DNA of 64,000 bases from Syncephalis plumigaleata (Eukaryota > Zoopagomycota > Zoopagomycetes > Zoopagales > Piptocephalidaceae): NCBI GenBank assembly GCA_025201365.1, contig JAIXMF010000020.1:308953-372952 (forward strand), read 5' to 3'. A model generated the notes under the pieces. That model had not been told where the DNA came from, searched no databases, and saw only the letters and a program-made list of their open reading frames with translations. This document shows, in pieces, positions 24,686-37,407 of the stretch (position 1 is the first letter of the stretch; every line of letters starts with the position of its first letter). Position numbers and translations under genes: made by a program.

Positions 24686-25614
24686 GCGTTTTGCTCCAGA
24701 AACGTATTTTTGTTAAACTTGCAAATACAGTTGTAATGGCATAGATATCTATGTAGCGTGCTTTACATTTTAGCATAGAGTAGTGTACGCAAATTAGTTG
24801 TATCTGCGGGCTTTATTTCGATCGAATTGCATTGTATAGTGCAATCAACCGTGGTTATTGTCATTACCAAATACCAAAGGTATTTACGTCACATAAACTT
24901 GCCTGTATTCTTTCCGTGCAATCAGTATTTTATTTAATTAATATGCTGGCGAAGGCAATACGTATCAACATAACAATGATATAGGCCAGCAGCCTACCGA
25001 TCTGTCTGACAACTAATATGGCAATGCAGTCGAGGTAGCTACGTGGATATATTTACATTGACAACAGGCGAATTAATCGATCGACCACTTGATGGTATAG
25101 GCATGACATGTCGTCGTTTACTTTTTGTTATAAAGCATAGATCATACATTGTATTACAAGTAGCACGCAGAGAATGTCAATATATCGGATGGTTTATACG
25201 CAATCAACCCTACGCGAATTGTATGGCCTACTTCGATTAGTGTGCATCACATATTATCACTAGAATATAACTTGGAAATATGTGTGGAAACAAAACTGGA
25301 CTGTTGTTCTCCTTCCCCAATTTCTAATCTATAGTAGCACCGACTTTTTTCTTTTGTAACATTGTCAAGCTTGCTGAAGCGTTGTACCCATCATTACCGT
25401 TGGATCGTCGCCACGCTCGTCTCCTAGTACTTTGTTGTTGTTGTGCGCTATCAAGTACAGTTGCTTGCCCCCCTGCACGTGGGTGCAGCACGTAGTCACG
25501 CTTTATCTTGTATTTTCAGAGTCGCACTTGTCGTCAAACGTATACTTGTCTGCATTTCTCCCGTTATTTACTCGTCGCGTTGACTTGATTCTACCCCATT
25601 AGGCCGCAACAGCA
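24686..25614. other. Upstream region of the myotubularin gene; no convincing gene
   Basis: A 65-codon frame at 25043-25240 exists but I cannot tie it to any family or neighbour. 25310-25600 is pyrimidine-rich with CGTC and ACTCG words like the 22.4-kb tract, and probably is the promoter and leader of the next gene. Confidence 0.5.
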
Positions 25615-28438
25615 ATGGACCTCATCAAGGTGTCCAAGGTAGATGATGATTCAATTAGCGCGCCAGTGCGTATATATAAATTGGCTAGACTCACACTTTG
25701 TACGAACTGTGTCGTACGAGCTAGGTAGAGAATGTTCGTTTAGACCGAGGAAACAGGCAACATACGGGCTCGCTACACGTTCTTACGCACCATCTCATCT
25801 TTCGACAAGCCAAAGAGGAACTATGGGTAGGTAGAGATACTGGAATACTATGGCTAGGAATATGGAATACTAATCTATACTATAGATTCCTTATCCGCTA
25901 TTACACACTGTAGAACGACTACCTATCAACGATGAAGATCTTTATCCATTGCGTATCCGCTGCCATCACTTTCTATTCGTCTCCTTAAATTTTACAACGG
26001 AGGAGCAAGCGGTTGACGTATTCGAAATGATGCAAAAGCTAACATGTATTAGTAAGTAGTCGACTGTCGAGACATACTGTATAAACACATTATGCTAATA
26101 CGCGAATGCCAGCCAAGATCAATCAATTCCACGCATTTTATTATCAACCAACACCGCAATGGGATAGAGAGGAGGGATGGAAGCGATATGATCCGGTACG
26201 CGAGTACAATCGCATGGGTGTCAATACGCTATCTAACAAGTGGAGGTTTACAGAGAAGAACACCAATTATGAGGTAAGAGGCTTGCTAGTCGTTTAACGT
26301 GTAGTCACTAAATGACTTTCCAATCTAGTTATGTCCCACCTATCCTCGATGTCTAGTAGTTCCCGAGAAGATCAGCGATGTAACACTGGAACATGCAGCT
26401 AAATTCCGTAGTAAAGGTCGAATTCCCGTGCTATCCTACTTGCATCGACCAACCATGGTAAGTAGTAAGAAATATGCTAAGCACAAGTGCTGTATAATGA
26501 ATGGTGCACGCTTGTTTAGACGACCATTTCGCGATCAAGTCAGCCGATGGTAGGACTACGACAAAGTCGATCGGTACAAGATGAAAAGCTAGTCGAGGCT
26601 ATTTTTACGAGTGAACGCAATGATGCCAGTGCGGCAACAGGAACGCAAAATAGAAATCTGATTATAGATGCACGACCCACTGCCAACGCCATGGCTAATG
26701 TAGCAATGGGTGCAGGCAGCGAGAATACCGAGAATTATCGTAAATGTCGCAAGCTTTACCTAGGCATCGATAACATTCATGTAATGAGAGACAGCCTAAA
26801 CAAGATTGCTGAAGGTAAGCAGAGTAGTGGCGATGAGAGCGATAACAACGATGCTGGATAGTGGTGGCTATTCCAGAGATAATGAGCAATAGTCACGGTT
26901 TATGTATTCATGTCGTTGTTATGATAGTCTACGCCTATCGCTATTGCAAACAGTATTCTAACTCGATCCTATGTGATTCTATGCTTGCCTGTTCGTGTTG
27001 CTGCATCGCCTGGATGTGGTCGCGTCCATTGTGTCGTTCATTTACGCGTCATTATCGTACCTTGACTGGACGTAAAGCGATATCATCCACGGATACAAGC
27101 GGCATTGTTAACAAGATACAGCTATCGAAATCGAATTGGCTACGACATATTCAGCTATTGCTGGACGGAGTATCGAACATTGTGCGTACGGTACACCATG
27201 ATCGTGCGCATGTGCTAGTCCATTGTTCCGATGGCTGGGATCGTACAGCGCAGTTGACAGCGCTCGCTTCACTTTGTCTTGACCCTTATTATCGTACATT
27301 GGAGGGATTCGCCGTCCTAGTAGAGAAGGAGTGGTGCTCATTTGGACACAAGTTTACCGATCGATGCGGTCATCTCACGCATGAGCGTGATTTCCAAGTA
27401 GCATCGGGTGCACAATCATCGGCGGCAGAGGCTACACTAAGCTCGATCCAAACTCGTTTACACCAGCAGTCGTCGCATGTAAGAGAATCCTCGCCTGTAT
27501 TTCACCAATTCCTCGATTGTTGTTATCAGCTATGGACGCAAGCACCATGGCGATTCGAGTTTAATGAACGTTTCCTAATTGCCCTCCATTATCATGCGTA
27601 TGCTTGTCAATTCGGCACATTCCTATGCAATACCGAACGGGAACGATATGAACTAGTGCGTGAGCACACCTACTCGGTTTGGCCTCATCTTGACTTGCGT
27701 CGACATGAATTCCTCAATGATATCTATGATGCCGCACGCGATCAAGAAATGGAGGAAGGCATCATCATCCCGGATACTAATTACCTCAAGTACTGGGCTA
27801 GTCTATTTGCTAGACGGGATGAAGAGGTGAATGGCGGGTTGGCCGACGAGATAGCACTGACGGAAACCGTTAAACAGCGATCTACATCGGCGGCAGCGGC
27901 AGCTACAGCTTCCATGGCCAAATCTGCTGCTGCTGCCATGGCCGGTGTTGTATCCGTGTTCAGTAATGGTGGATCATTACCGGCGAATCCTTTGATTCCT
28001 ACTAATGAGCCATTAGCTACTGAGGATACAATAGTCACTGCAACATCGACTGCTATTGTAGCATCATCGGTAGAAGAGGAGACAACAACATCTACCGGTG
28101 CTGTTTCACCCGGACAATCACATCGAGTATCACTCTCCTCTAATGGAAATAACAACGAAGCATCTACATTAAACGAGCGTTTAATTACTGAACAAATGTC
28201 AACTATTACTCTAGCAACACATCCACTAGCAGAACCGTCTAACCAAGAAGAACTACCGTATGCGCGTGATCCATTTGTGGCAAATATATTATTTGCAAGT
28301 AGTCGATCGACAAAATCACCACCTACCTCCTCCTCTTCCCATACAACAGAGCACCATCCCTACGACACTAAAAGTAACAAGGTAGCCGGTGCAACATCGC
28401 ACTACTACGATCCTCTTGAAAAAAATCCATGGCTATGA
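25615..28438 (+). CDS. Myotubularin-family phosphoinositide 3-phosphatase (Ymr1-like)
   Basis: Dephosphorylates PI3P/PI(3,5)P2 at the 3 position on endosomal membranes. Inferred exons: 25615-25638, 25725-25826, 25886-26051, 26113-26273, 26329-26457, 26520-26814, and a last exon ending at 28438. The short first exon plus exon 2 gives the PH-GRAM start ([13 protein letters not shown], then [12 protein letters not shown]). ITRSSQP-like [12 protein letters not shown] and [15 protein letters not shown] are typical of the catalytic domain. The active site HCSDGWDRT is the myotubularin CX5R, followed by [10 protein letters not shown] and [11 protein letters not shown]. The C-terminal ~180 residues are a Ser/Thr/Ala-rich tail. 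The acceptor of the last exon is uncertain: the frame is open from 26861, but the sequence before [15 protein letters not shown] (~27090) does not look like family sequence. Confidence 0.9.
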
Positions 28439-29138
28439 ATTAATACACCTCTATCTACATCTGCTAATAGGATACTAATTGCGATCTCAACTATATGCTA
28501 AACTAGCCCATTTTATTAATACATTTACATATTTACTTAGTGCAATGTTAATACGCCCTCCTATTAATCATGTTGGTAAATGAACTGTTTATTTCTCTAT
28601 TCAAATCACAAGTGAAAGTCTACCATGTTACAATGCCCGAGTGCTTGGAATGTCGCAACAACAGACCAATGTATGGGCACTGCAACAAAGATTCAACAAA
28701 GTGCCGGTTATATATAGTGTGATAGACCAATTAGGAAATGGCTTCTCATCAAACCAGTAATGGGAAAGGGTGAATGTGTGATAGGCATCATTGGAAATCG
28801 TTGATTCTTTTAATCTCCACTTGTGAAGGTTGTTACAATATCCCATCCTACTAAGCTGAAAACGCTACTCTTGTTACCTCTTGTTGTTCCCGTTGTTGTT
28901 ATCCTTCTTCTTGTTGTTATTTAGGAGTTGCCACTACTGCGATATACACGTAACGTGATATCCTCCTGGCTAGTACTCGAATACTCTGTAATACTGTTCA
29001 GTTAGTTTCTTTGCTATATACATTGTAGTAACTTGTTTCCACTTGTGAGCGCACACATTCGTCGTAAACACTTAGTCGAGACCACATCCGCACGCTTACA
29101 TATATATATATATATACACACGCACACACATATACATC
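28439..29138. other. Intergenic with TA/CA microsatellite
   Basis: About 700 bp with no gene seen. A (TA)n(CA)n tract lies at about 29099-29136, ending just before the GT8 start codon. Confidence 0.55.
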
Positions 29139-30077
29139 ATGACCATTGACGGTAGCAATAGTGACGAACACGCGACACCCAAATACGCGTGGGCAACGCT
29201 ACTTACGCGCGACAGTTATTTGGCAGGCACTCGGGTGTTGTGTCGATCCCTGCAGAATGCCGCGACACGCTACCCACTCGTGGTGCTCTATACGGACACG
29301 TTGAGCGAGAGTGCCGTCGAACTGCTACGTCAGGATAACGCCGTCCTAAAACGCATCGAGCCCATTTCGAACGAGGATATACCGTTGCCGGATGTTGAAC
29401 AGCATCTATGGTCGCACTACTACGACACATGGACGAAGCTACGCGTGTGGCAGTTGACCGAGTATGAGCGTGTCTGTTTTCTCGACTCGGACATGGTGGT
29501 GCTCCGTAATATGGACGAGGTGTTTAGCGCGAGTATTGGCGATGAAGCAACCGCATTCGAGATTGCCGCGGCCCATGCGTGTACATGCAATCCGCTGAAG
29601 ATTAAAGGCTATCCCGCTACATGGACGCCCGAGAACTGTGCCTACACGCATCAATGCGCGCATTGCGTGGGACAATCGCCACCCTCGCCAGGACCGCACA
29701 CGGAGTATTTCAACTCGGGCTTCATGGTGCTCCTGCCGTCAGACACCGAGTACCAATCGATTATGCGTACAGCCAGCGAGGTGGAGGATTTGTCGACACT
29801 GGTGTTTCCCGATCAAGATCTGCTCAACTTGCACTTTGAAGGCCGTATTTTCAACATGCCGTACATCTACAATGCGCTGAAAACACTGCGTAACTGCCAT
29901 TCGGCAATTTGGCATGATGACGATGTCAAGTGTATACATTACATCTTGGAGAAGCCGTGGTCGGTGGATCGCAACAATCCCGAAGTAATTAATGGGCCGT
30001 TCGGCGAATTGTACGCAAAATGGTGGGAGATCTATGATCAATTACGAGCCGAGGATATAATCAAGGATGCTCTATGA
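29139..30077 (+). CDS. GT8 family glycosyltransferase, galactinol synthase/glycogenin-like
   Basis: Single exon, 312 residues. It opens with YAWATLLTRDSYLAGT and has the metal-binding DxD as CFLDSDMVVL (~residues 112-117), both typical of GT8 enzymes of the galactinol synthase/glycogenin group. FNSGFMVL and FPDQDLLNL follow, and KCIHYILEKPW near the end holds the usual second metal-binding His. There is no signal peptide or membrane segment, so it is probably cytosolic. A Cys-rich stretch (residues ~147-177) is extra relative to glycogenin. Substrate cannot be told apart from sequence. Codon use looks more GC-rich than neighbours. Confidence 0.85.
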   Translation: MTIDGSNSDEHATPKYAWATLLTRDSYLAGTRVLCRSLQNAATRYPLVVLYTDTLSESAVELLRQDNAVLKRIEPISNEDIPLPDVEQHLWSHYYDTWTKLRVWQLTEYERVCFLDSDMVVLRNMDEVFSASIGDEATAFEIAAAHACTCNPLKIKGYPATWTPENCAYTHQCAHCVGQSPPSPGPHTEYFNSGFMVLLPSDTEYQSIMRTASEVEDLSTLVFPDQDLLNLHFEGRIFNMPYIYNALKTLRNCHSAIWHDDDVKCIHYILEKPWSVDRNNPEVINGPFGELYAKWWEIYDQLRAEDIIKDAL

Positions 30078-30410
30078 TAAATACGGCCAATACTCTGCGA
30101 TACATTATCATATATACTATATTACATATGATAGAAGAATACGAGAGAACCATAGCTAGCTAGTTAGCTAGCTATATATAGTTGAATAAAACAGTCATTA
30201 ATCATACATTACTGTAATTCAAAATGATTTACAACTGTTTAATTGATGATAATAATGATAAATGGATCAACGATCATTTATATTTATTTATTTTAGTTGT
30301 CGTCGTCATCTTTGTCGTTATACTTAATTACTAATAAAAATGAGATATCCTAAAGAGATCCGGGTATGTATGTGTGTGTGTGTGTGTGTGCGTAAAGTTA
30401 AATTAAATGT
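30078..30410. other. 3' intergenic region with TG microsatellite
   Basis: Between two convergent genes. It contains a GCTAGCTAGTTAGCTAGC palindrome-like block at about 30155-30172 and a (TG)n tract at about 30367-30390. Confidence 0.6.
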
Positions 30411-32084
30411 CTAGTACTTTTCTGTTTGACTGTCGTTGTCGTTGTCGTTGTTGTTGATATTGCGGGCGATGTTGCCTAGTAGTTCTACTTGCACTTGCTC
30501 CACCGTCTTACCCTTAGTGTCGACCAAACTGAACCAGATGTAAACGAAACCGAGAGCGCCTGTTGTCACGAATACAAGGTAGCTGTAGGATTCTAGGCCT
30601 TCGTTAATGAGCGGGAATAGCTGGCCAACGCAAAAGTTGCACAGCCAATTGACGCCGATAGCAAGTGACGATGCTGCACCCACGGCCTTGGTGGGGAACA
30701 ACTCGGGAAGGATAAGCCATGGAATGGGGCCCAATCCAATAGCGAATACGGCCACAAATAGGAACACGGCCACAATCACCGCGATATTCTGATGGAAGAT
30801 ACTGCCCAGTACAACGAGTAGACTCATCAATGTCATACCGGCCAAACTGGCTAGAATCAGCGATTTACGACCGGCACGCTCTACCAAGGCCGACGACACG
30901 AATGTCATACCAACATTGAGTGCACCAATACCGACGGTGACGCCACGAGCAGTGTCAGCGCCGAAAGCATCGGTGAACATACTTGTACTGTAGAAGAAGA
31001 CGCTGTTGATACCCGTGAGCTGTTGCAAGGCATGGATGACCAGCGCAATGACGGCGACCTTACGCATTGGCGATTTGATCAATTGTACGATGCTCATGGA
31101 TGTTTCATCGCCATCTTCATTGGCCTTTTGACTATCGAGGATTGCTTCCATCTCGGCAGTGGTGTCATAGCCGGTACGTAGGCGTTGCAAGGCTGCCGCG
31201 GCAGCATCGATTTTACCACTGGCTACTAGACAAGGTGGAGACTCCACGCAGAAACACAGCATGATGGCTTGGATCACAGCCGGTACGATTGTTAGACCGA
31301 ATAGGAGACGCCAGCCGGACGCGGTGCTAAGAGCCAAGCCGAGCAGTTGAGCAACAAGAATGCCCACCACCAAGAATAGCTGAACAAGCGAGCCGAACAT
31401 ACCACGTCGCTTGATGGTGGCCACCTCACCGACGTATACGGGCGCGGTAACCGATCCGATACCGGTGGCGATACCTACGACAACACGGCCAATAATGAAT
31501 TGCGCCGATGTCGTAGTAAGCGACATGAGCAGGCCGGCAACGACATAGATAGCACTACTAATTAGCAGTGTGTTACGACGACCGATACGGTTCATCATGG
31601 GCGAGGCACTAAGACCGCCTAGCAAGCCGCCAAGAGCGAAACTGCCGATAGCAAAGCCCCTATTTTTGCAAAGGAAAAGAACATACACGATGCGTACAAA
31701 TAATAGATGGATATAGACGTGCACATATACACATACCGGTTATTAGTAGTTCAAGTAAAAAGCGTGAAAGCGCGTCACAATCACGTGAGGTTCATCAAAG
31801 TAATCGTGTACTTACCAAAGTCCACTGCTCATAGGAATACAGCCGGGGAAGTTGCTTAGAACGCTGTCTATGGTTACACCCGAGCACTTGCGAATGACGA
31901 GCTCAGGCGCATTGGGAGCACCAATGTTGTAGCCATTGTTGAAGGCAGAGAGGACGGCCGAACTAGCACAGAAAAAGGAGTAGGCAGTCCAGGTGGCCTC
32001 GCGGGAGTCAGTACTGCTACTGTTACGACTTGCCGACACCGCAGTCGCCTCACTTGCTTTGCTATTCTCTGCTGTGGTAGCCAT
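30411..32084 (-). CDS. MFS sugar transporter (GLUT/SP family)
   Basis: Two exons, 32084-31816 and 31659-30411, giving about 505 residues. Twelve membrane helices are expected. Family marks: NRIGRRNTLL after helix 2, GRVVVGIATGIGSVTAPVY, QLTGINSVFFYS in helix 7, VERAGRKSL, and PELFPTKAVGAAS; the C-terminal loop has DTKGKT. The first exon carries a Ser/Ala-rich cytoplasmic N-terminus, the first helix and a loop with two Cys. This is a typical facilitated or proton-coupled hexose carrier of the plasma membrane; the exact sugar is not predictable. The 156-nt intron is longer than usual here. Confidence 0.93.
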
Positions 32085-34216
32085 AGAATGTGATAACGTA
32101 TCGCTGTGTGTGTGTGTGTGTGGACGTGGACGTGGATGTAGACGTGTGTGGATGTGGGAATGGTATGACAACGACTACTATAACTAGCTACTGCGGACAC
32201 CTAGCAATGTTATAATAAGGAAGAGATGGATCGTAACAAGCAGGGGGTTATGTGCGGTAGAGAGCGAGAGAGAATACTGCGTAGAGAGACAAACAGAGAA
32301 AAACGGATATACGATGGATGGATGGATGGGCTACCTATATAAATAATGCAGGGTTATTAAACCAAGGCTATTAATATATACTTGCTTACTTGAGTGAATG
32401 AACCGTTGCGCTGCAATGAAATGCTAGTCAAACACAACTGGATTGACACGAGATCCTCGTTGCACCCAATTGGCAATCAGCACGAGGTACAGGCTGTGTG
32501 CGTGGATGTCTCAGAGAAAAATGTGTCATATTAAACGAGGAAAATCACCCTTGGACACGCACATATACGCGCATCGTATACAGCGGTCGTGAAGTGAACG
32601 CAGTACGGCTTTTTTCCTCCTACATGTTGTCTAGTTATTTTGGCTTGTTAACGCCGAAAAACAGCCTATATGTGTTTATAGCGCACATGTTGTCTAAATA
32701 GTTCCATTTGATGTTTCTTTTTTTTGCTCGTTACGAATTAACTTTGTAAATCCGCATGTCGCACACGCACACACGCACACACACATCAATGGATGAGTTT
32801 TTTTGCTATTCAACACCGTAAACACATACCAGTTGTATGGGTTTCATCGTAGCAGTAGTTTATTCAATGTAATGTTCTTTATGCGTTGCCTGTATCACTC
32901 CCTGTATATAATAAATGATCGACATTGCTATTGTAATATTACTCAATAATAACAATATACTATGAACATGTATGTAGTAGTTATACGTACGCACGAACAA
33001 GTACAAGTACAATAGATTAGAATTTAATTAGTAGTCGTTTAATATCGGTTTCATGTGATCAGACAACCTATACTAGACAACGTAAAACGTAAACACGCAC
33101 ACACATGTACACATGTACACCATTTAATGTTCAGTAAAGTACAAAATAGACATGCGTGCTGCTTGCCCCGTGCTACATATCCATGATATACGATGTGGGG
33201 AAACGGCTGATGGTCATGTGTAATCGCCTAGTTGACCCTGATAACCATTCAGCATCAGTGCTAGAGATAAGCAACATGTGCATCTCGCTCTCGCTCTCTC
33301 TCTCTATCGCTTCTATGAGTGTAGGTGTATGTGGAGAGACAAAGAGATAGTCAACGAGGATATATCAGATAGTAAAATAGTAAAAAAAGCATTGTTTTTT
33401 CATCGTGTAACATTGCATCAACAACACGACATTGACCAGAAAAGAGTGGGATACCATGTGGTGTGGACGTGTTTAATGAAAACATGTGTGTGTGTGTCTA
33501 TGCGTGTATGTTCTCTACTCGATGTCACTTTCTCTTTTAGTAAGATGGATCTCTTAATGTTTTACCGATATTTACCCCAGTTCCTTTAACATCATACAAA
33601 TGTCATGCTCAAGTAGACCTAACATATACGTACATCACTCTGACTAGTTTGCATTACATCCACGTGGTGGCATTGCCTTAATAGAGCGACATCTTTTACA
33701 ACATATGTACACTAGCGTGGATGATGCTATTACACTTGAATGACGGCCATCTATTGTGTACAGCATCATTCTAGTATACGATACATATGGCTTATTCGTT
33801 CATACTAGTCATTATAGTTACATTACACGAGTAGCACGCTCAACTAATAAAGCAGACAAGTAGTCTTAATAGCAATTAATCCCACGAGATTATAGCAATG
33901 CACCTAGAGTACACATCAAGATCATCTAATGATAATCATGTATATTTCGTATAAACACATCCACACGTGCTTGCAAAGATTTCTTTATTAGGATCAAGCG
34001 CATAATATACGTCCAGAGAGTCCTAATAGGAAAAAGAAAACGAAGACACCATTCAGTTAGTAGACGAGCCTGATGTCCACTAGTCGAACGTGCATAGCTT
34101 TAACAACAATGACAAGCACGACAAGAACAATCGCATCACGATGTAACTCAAGCCAGCACACATGCACACACACGCACCTTGTCAACCTGCAATGAATTGG
34201 CACAAGTGCGAATGCT
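32085..34216. other. 2.1-kb intergenic region, microsatellite-rich
   Basis: No gene I can support. (TG)n lies at about 32105-32122, CA-rich runs at 32763-32785 and 33093-33118, and CT repeats at 33284-33306. Several short ORFs lack coding character. Confidence 0.55.
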
Positions 34217-35843
34217 TTAGGCTGTGCTGACGGAAGGCCAGAGCTTGTCCTGAATAAGATCGTTCACCATGTCTTCTAGTACTGAGAACTCCACTCGCGG
34301 ATACTTGTAGGTGAATCCGGTCTCACGAACAATCTTTTGCCCATCGACTGATGTTGGCGCGCCAGTGAAAAACTCGACGCATAGCGCGGGACTGACGGGA
34401 GTGGCAGAGATGCCGCTCTGTTCCAATAGTTCCATCCAGACTGGTCCTGACATTTCATTGAGCTCATCACGTACAGCGACGAGATCCAGCTACAAGCCAC
34501 GAGTATTATTATTATTAAGTAAATAAACGAATAAAGCAATTGACACTTACTTCCGAATCTTCCGTATCCGATCCAGCAGTCGTGTTGACATTGCCCGGTT
34601 CTAAGCTATTGCCCCGCTTATGTTGATACTTCGAGTAGATGGCAAACATTTCCGAGAAACCTGTACATCAACATGTGGTGATAAGTATATCCGCAGTCTA
34701 GGCTATTGCCATGTGTGATGGCACTTACGTGTATCATTCTGGTCGGAGATGTTGAATATCTGTGTGCCAGTCTGATTTGTATCGCAATACCATTTGGCCA
34801 AATGGCACATTGCTGCTGCCACATCGTATACGTGCACGGAATTGCGTCGTGGATTGCTGGTACGTGGTTGGTCAAAGTCCCACTTTTTATATTGGATGAC
34901 TGTATTCAAAGCGAGGAATGGGGCTGGCAACACAATACGTATTAGTATGAGTATTACAAATAGTGTTATAGAGCAGCAGCTTACCAAATCGGAAAAAGTC
35001 ACCTGGACCGTAAACTAGGGCTGGTCGAACAATCACCGCGTTTAATCTACGTGTTTAGTGTGAGATGATGATCTATAAACATGTCGTAGACGCCAAAACA
35101 TTCCAACTGCTTACCCTGGTATGTCCATAATCTTGCGATCGGTTTCCAGATGATATTTGGTACGCGACATATCAGCCTGCAATGGAGCTGACTCGTCACA
35201 TGGTGACTACAATGATATGTTTTATTATTATTATATATACATCGACATCTATCACTTGAACTACTTACGCCATTGGAGTCGGTCTCTTGATAGACACAAC
35301 CAGTGGACAGTTGTACAAACACCTTAGCCTTACGCTTGGCAGCTTCATTAGCACAATTGATGCCTGCCATCATGATACGTTCTTTATAGACCTGTGGACG
35401 TGTTGCACGGTTATATCATTAGCAATGCGCAATCATCATCATCATCCATCGCAATATAACTATTACTTACCTGGTCTACTTCTCCGTAGCGGTCCTCGGT
35501 GGAACAGTTAAACACGTAGTCCCAGCTGTCGTGTCCTTCGGCTGGTTCGAAATTCCTAGCAACAGCCTCTATCGATGGCACAAAAGAATGGTCGCATTAA
35601 CAACTGGTCTAGCTAATATAGACTGTCTATCCCGTCACGTATGCTGTTACCTGCGTTCACCAAGTTGACCTGACGGAATTCAACCTTTTCCAATGCCGCT
35701 CGACATTGCTGGTTGAGAAATGCAGCCGCTGGAACGCTGCGGTCAATAACACGAATGGGATGGCAAATATTATTTTCAGTAAGGTATGTGAGTAGATTGC
35801 GGCCAACCAGCGTCAAACCACCGACAACTATTGCGGAAGGCAT
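34217..35843 (-). CDS. NAD(P)-binding epimerase/dehydratase-like protein (extended SDR)
   Basis: Eight exons: 35843-35651, 35568-35471, 35391-35269, 35206-35115, 35046-34985, 34923-34729, 34660-34551 and 34489-34217; all phases agree, 381 residues. The N-terminal Rossmann motif is VVGGLTLVGRNLL, a GxxGxxG-like loop with its first glycines shifted. KVFVQLSTGCVY is the SDR strand with the active-site Ser/Thr. The usual YxxxK appears as KYHLETDRK, so the lysine four residues after the Tyr is replaced by Thr. VIVRPALVYGPGD and NSVHVYDVAAA are further marks of the extended SDR/3-beta-HSD-like group. It has no membrane helix. The altered motif makes enzymatic activity doubtful; a structural NAD-binding role is possible. 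Confidence 0.8.
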
Positions 35844-36909
35844 ATTTTATATACTGGAAAATAACGAATAAGACACACAGATATAGAAAGAGAAAGAGAG
35901 AAAGAGAGAGAGAGGAGAGAAACTACCGATGAAAGAGGAAGAGGAGAAAGAATAATCGGTTGGCGATGATAGAATACGATAAACACAAGGATTAGTTTAG
36001 TGTGTGTGTGTGTGTAAAGATGGAATGTTCACTAATGAACGAACGAACGAACGAGCAAGCAAGATGGATAATACCGCCACTGCTAGCGTGAACGAAGACA
36101 AAAAGGAGATAAGCGATTGGAGTTATCCAAATAGAGGCCAACGACGTGTACTAAAGAGAGGAAGCGAGTGAGGGACGTTCAAGGCGACACCACAAATGGA
36201 CAACTCTGTGAAACCGGAATCGCACTCAATGAAGCATGCACTAGCTCTGATGCAATAGATTGGGTATGGTTCACTCTTATTGTGCTTGACGTATATCGAA
36301 CATTAATCAGCAGGCATATCAACTAGTAAAGAAAAAGAAGAAAGAACGAGGTTAGTAGTAGATGGATCTTACGTAGTAGATGTTTAATCGATCAATATTA
36401 GTAAAGTTTACGATACTTGTAGGTTCATTTACAAGCTAGTTCACTCATTAACGTTATCCTTGACATATTATTAGAGAGATATAGCAAATGTCGTAAAAGA
36501 ACATTGATGTACCTATTGCTTCATGTTCAGTTATGGTGTAATATATCTATGTGTTTCGTACTCGAACATTTACGTCATGACGTCATCAGTCTTGAAACTC
36601 AGTTCGACTACTGAGAGTAACCGTAGCCCATTAGTCCTTACAATTGTGATTAGTAGCTTTAACTAAGAGTAACGCATTAGATTATTACCGCATTGTAATA
36701 TGTTACCAAGCTATTTGTGATTACATGACACGTAGCTTTTACATATTCACGCCATTCCCTTCTAGATAGCTGTAATCCATCATTATCAAGGTATGCATTG
36801 TAATTCCAATAAATTATACAAACGTATGCGTTTATTATTAAGAAGATCGCTTGCAATGAAGGTTACATCATGCAAAAATATATAGTTGCCAAAACAAAGT
36901 GGCAAAATG
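35844..36909. other. Intergenic, purine-rich near the gene then AT-rich
   Basis: 35879-35960 is a GA-rich tract and 36001-36016 a (GT)n run. Beyond that, AT-rich sequence with no gene up to the tRNA. Confidence 0.55.
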
Positions 36910-36982
36910 CGAGCAAACCAGGACTCGAACCTGGAATCTTTCGATCCGAAGTCGAACGCCTTATCCATTAGGCCATATGCCC
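36910..36982 (-). tRNA. tRNA-Arg(UCG)
   Basis: 73 nt on the minus strand. The core TGGCCTAATGGATAAGGC (A box) and anticodon loop CTTCGGA match eukaryotic tRNA-Arg(UCG) closely. The T arm CAGGTTCGAGTCCTG contains the B box GGTTCGAGTCC, and the discriminator is G. The acceptor stem GGGCATA/TTTGCTC has one U-U mismatch at position 6 and one G-U pair. No intron. Confidence 0.92.
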
Positions 36983-37070
36983 CATAAAATGGAGGGTATT
37001 TTCACCTATATATTCCAAACAGTGAAAAGTGACTGCTTTTCCAAAAATACTGAAATTTACTGAAATTTAC

Positions 37071-37384
37071 GAGGATGGGGTTGTAGCCAAGTGGTTACGC
37101 TCTATTTCTCGGACGAATAGGTCCTGGGTTCGATTCCTGCCAATCCCGTCATAGGGAAAAAGGTATCATTTCTAACTAGTTAACAGAAATGTTGACATTT
37201 ATTAACCTACCGACTATATGCTAGTTGGTTTTCTGCTACACAACCGTGGTCTGCACTCGCAAGACACATTTCCATTCCGTGGGCATTGGGCTGTTTGTCA
37301 ATTGTTTGTTATTATAACCCTGTTTAATTCATTTATAATAAAAGACGGCATGTAGCCAAATATGTTCTAACAAGAAAAAAAAAA
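37071..37384 (+). mobile_element. tRNA-derived SINE, copy 2 (full length)
   Basis: Same family as the copy at 24185-24500, opposite orientation. GGGGTTG starts at 37077, preceded by GAGGAT. A box TAGCCAAGTGG and B box GGTTCGATTCC are intact, and the end is CTAACAAG plus about ten A. An 18-bp target duplication flanks it (37053-37070 and 37382-37399, sharing a few bases with the A tail). The two copies differ at a handful of positions over ~295 bp, so both are young. The target duplication lies 71-88 bp upstream of the 5' end of tRNA-Arg and the SINE points away from it, the same geometry as copy 1. Confidence 0.92.
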
Positions 37385-37407
37385 TTTACTGAAATTTACT
37401 AAAGATT

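Noticed and set aside
25043-25240. 65-codon ORF upstream of the myotubularin gene
   Set aside because: No motif, no fitting splice partner, and length expected by chance.
34649-34735. Apparent frameshift in the SDR gene
   Set aside because: Recounting exon 34923-34729 leaves one base, not two, and the next exon is then in frame.
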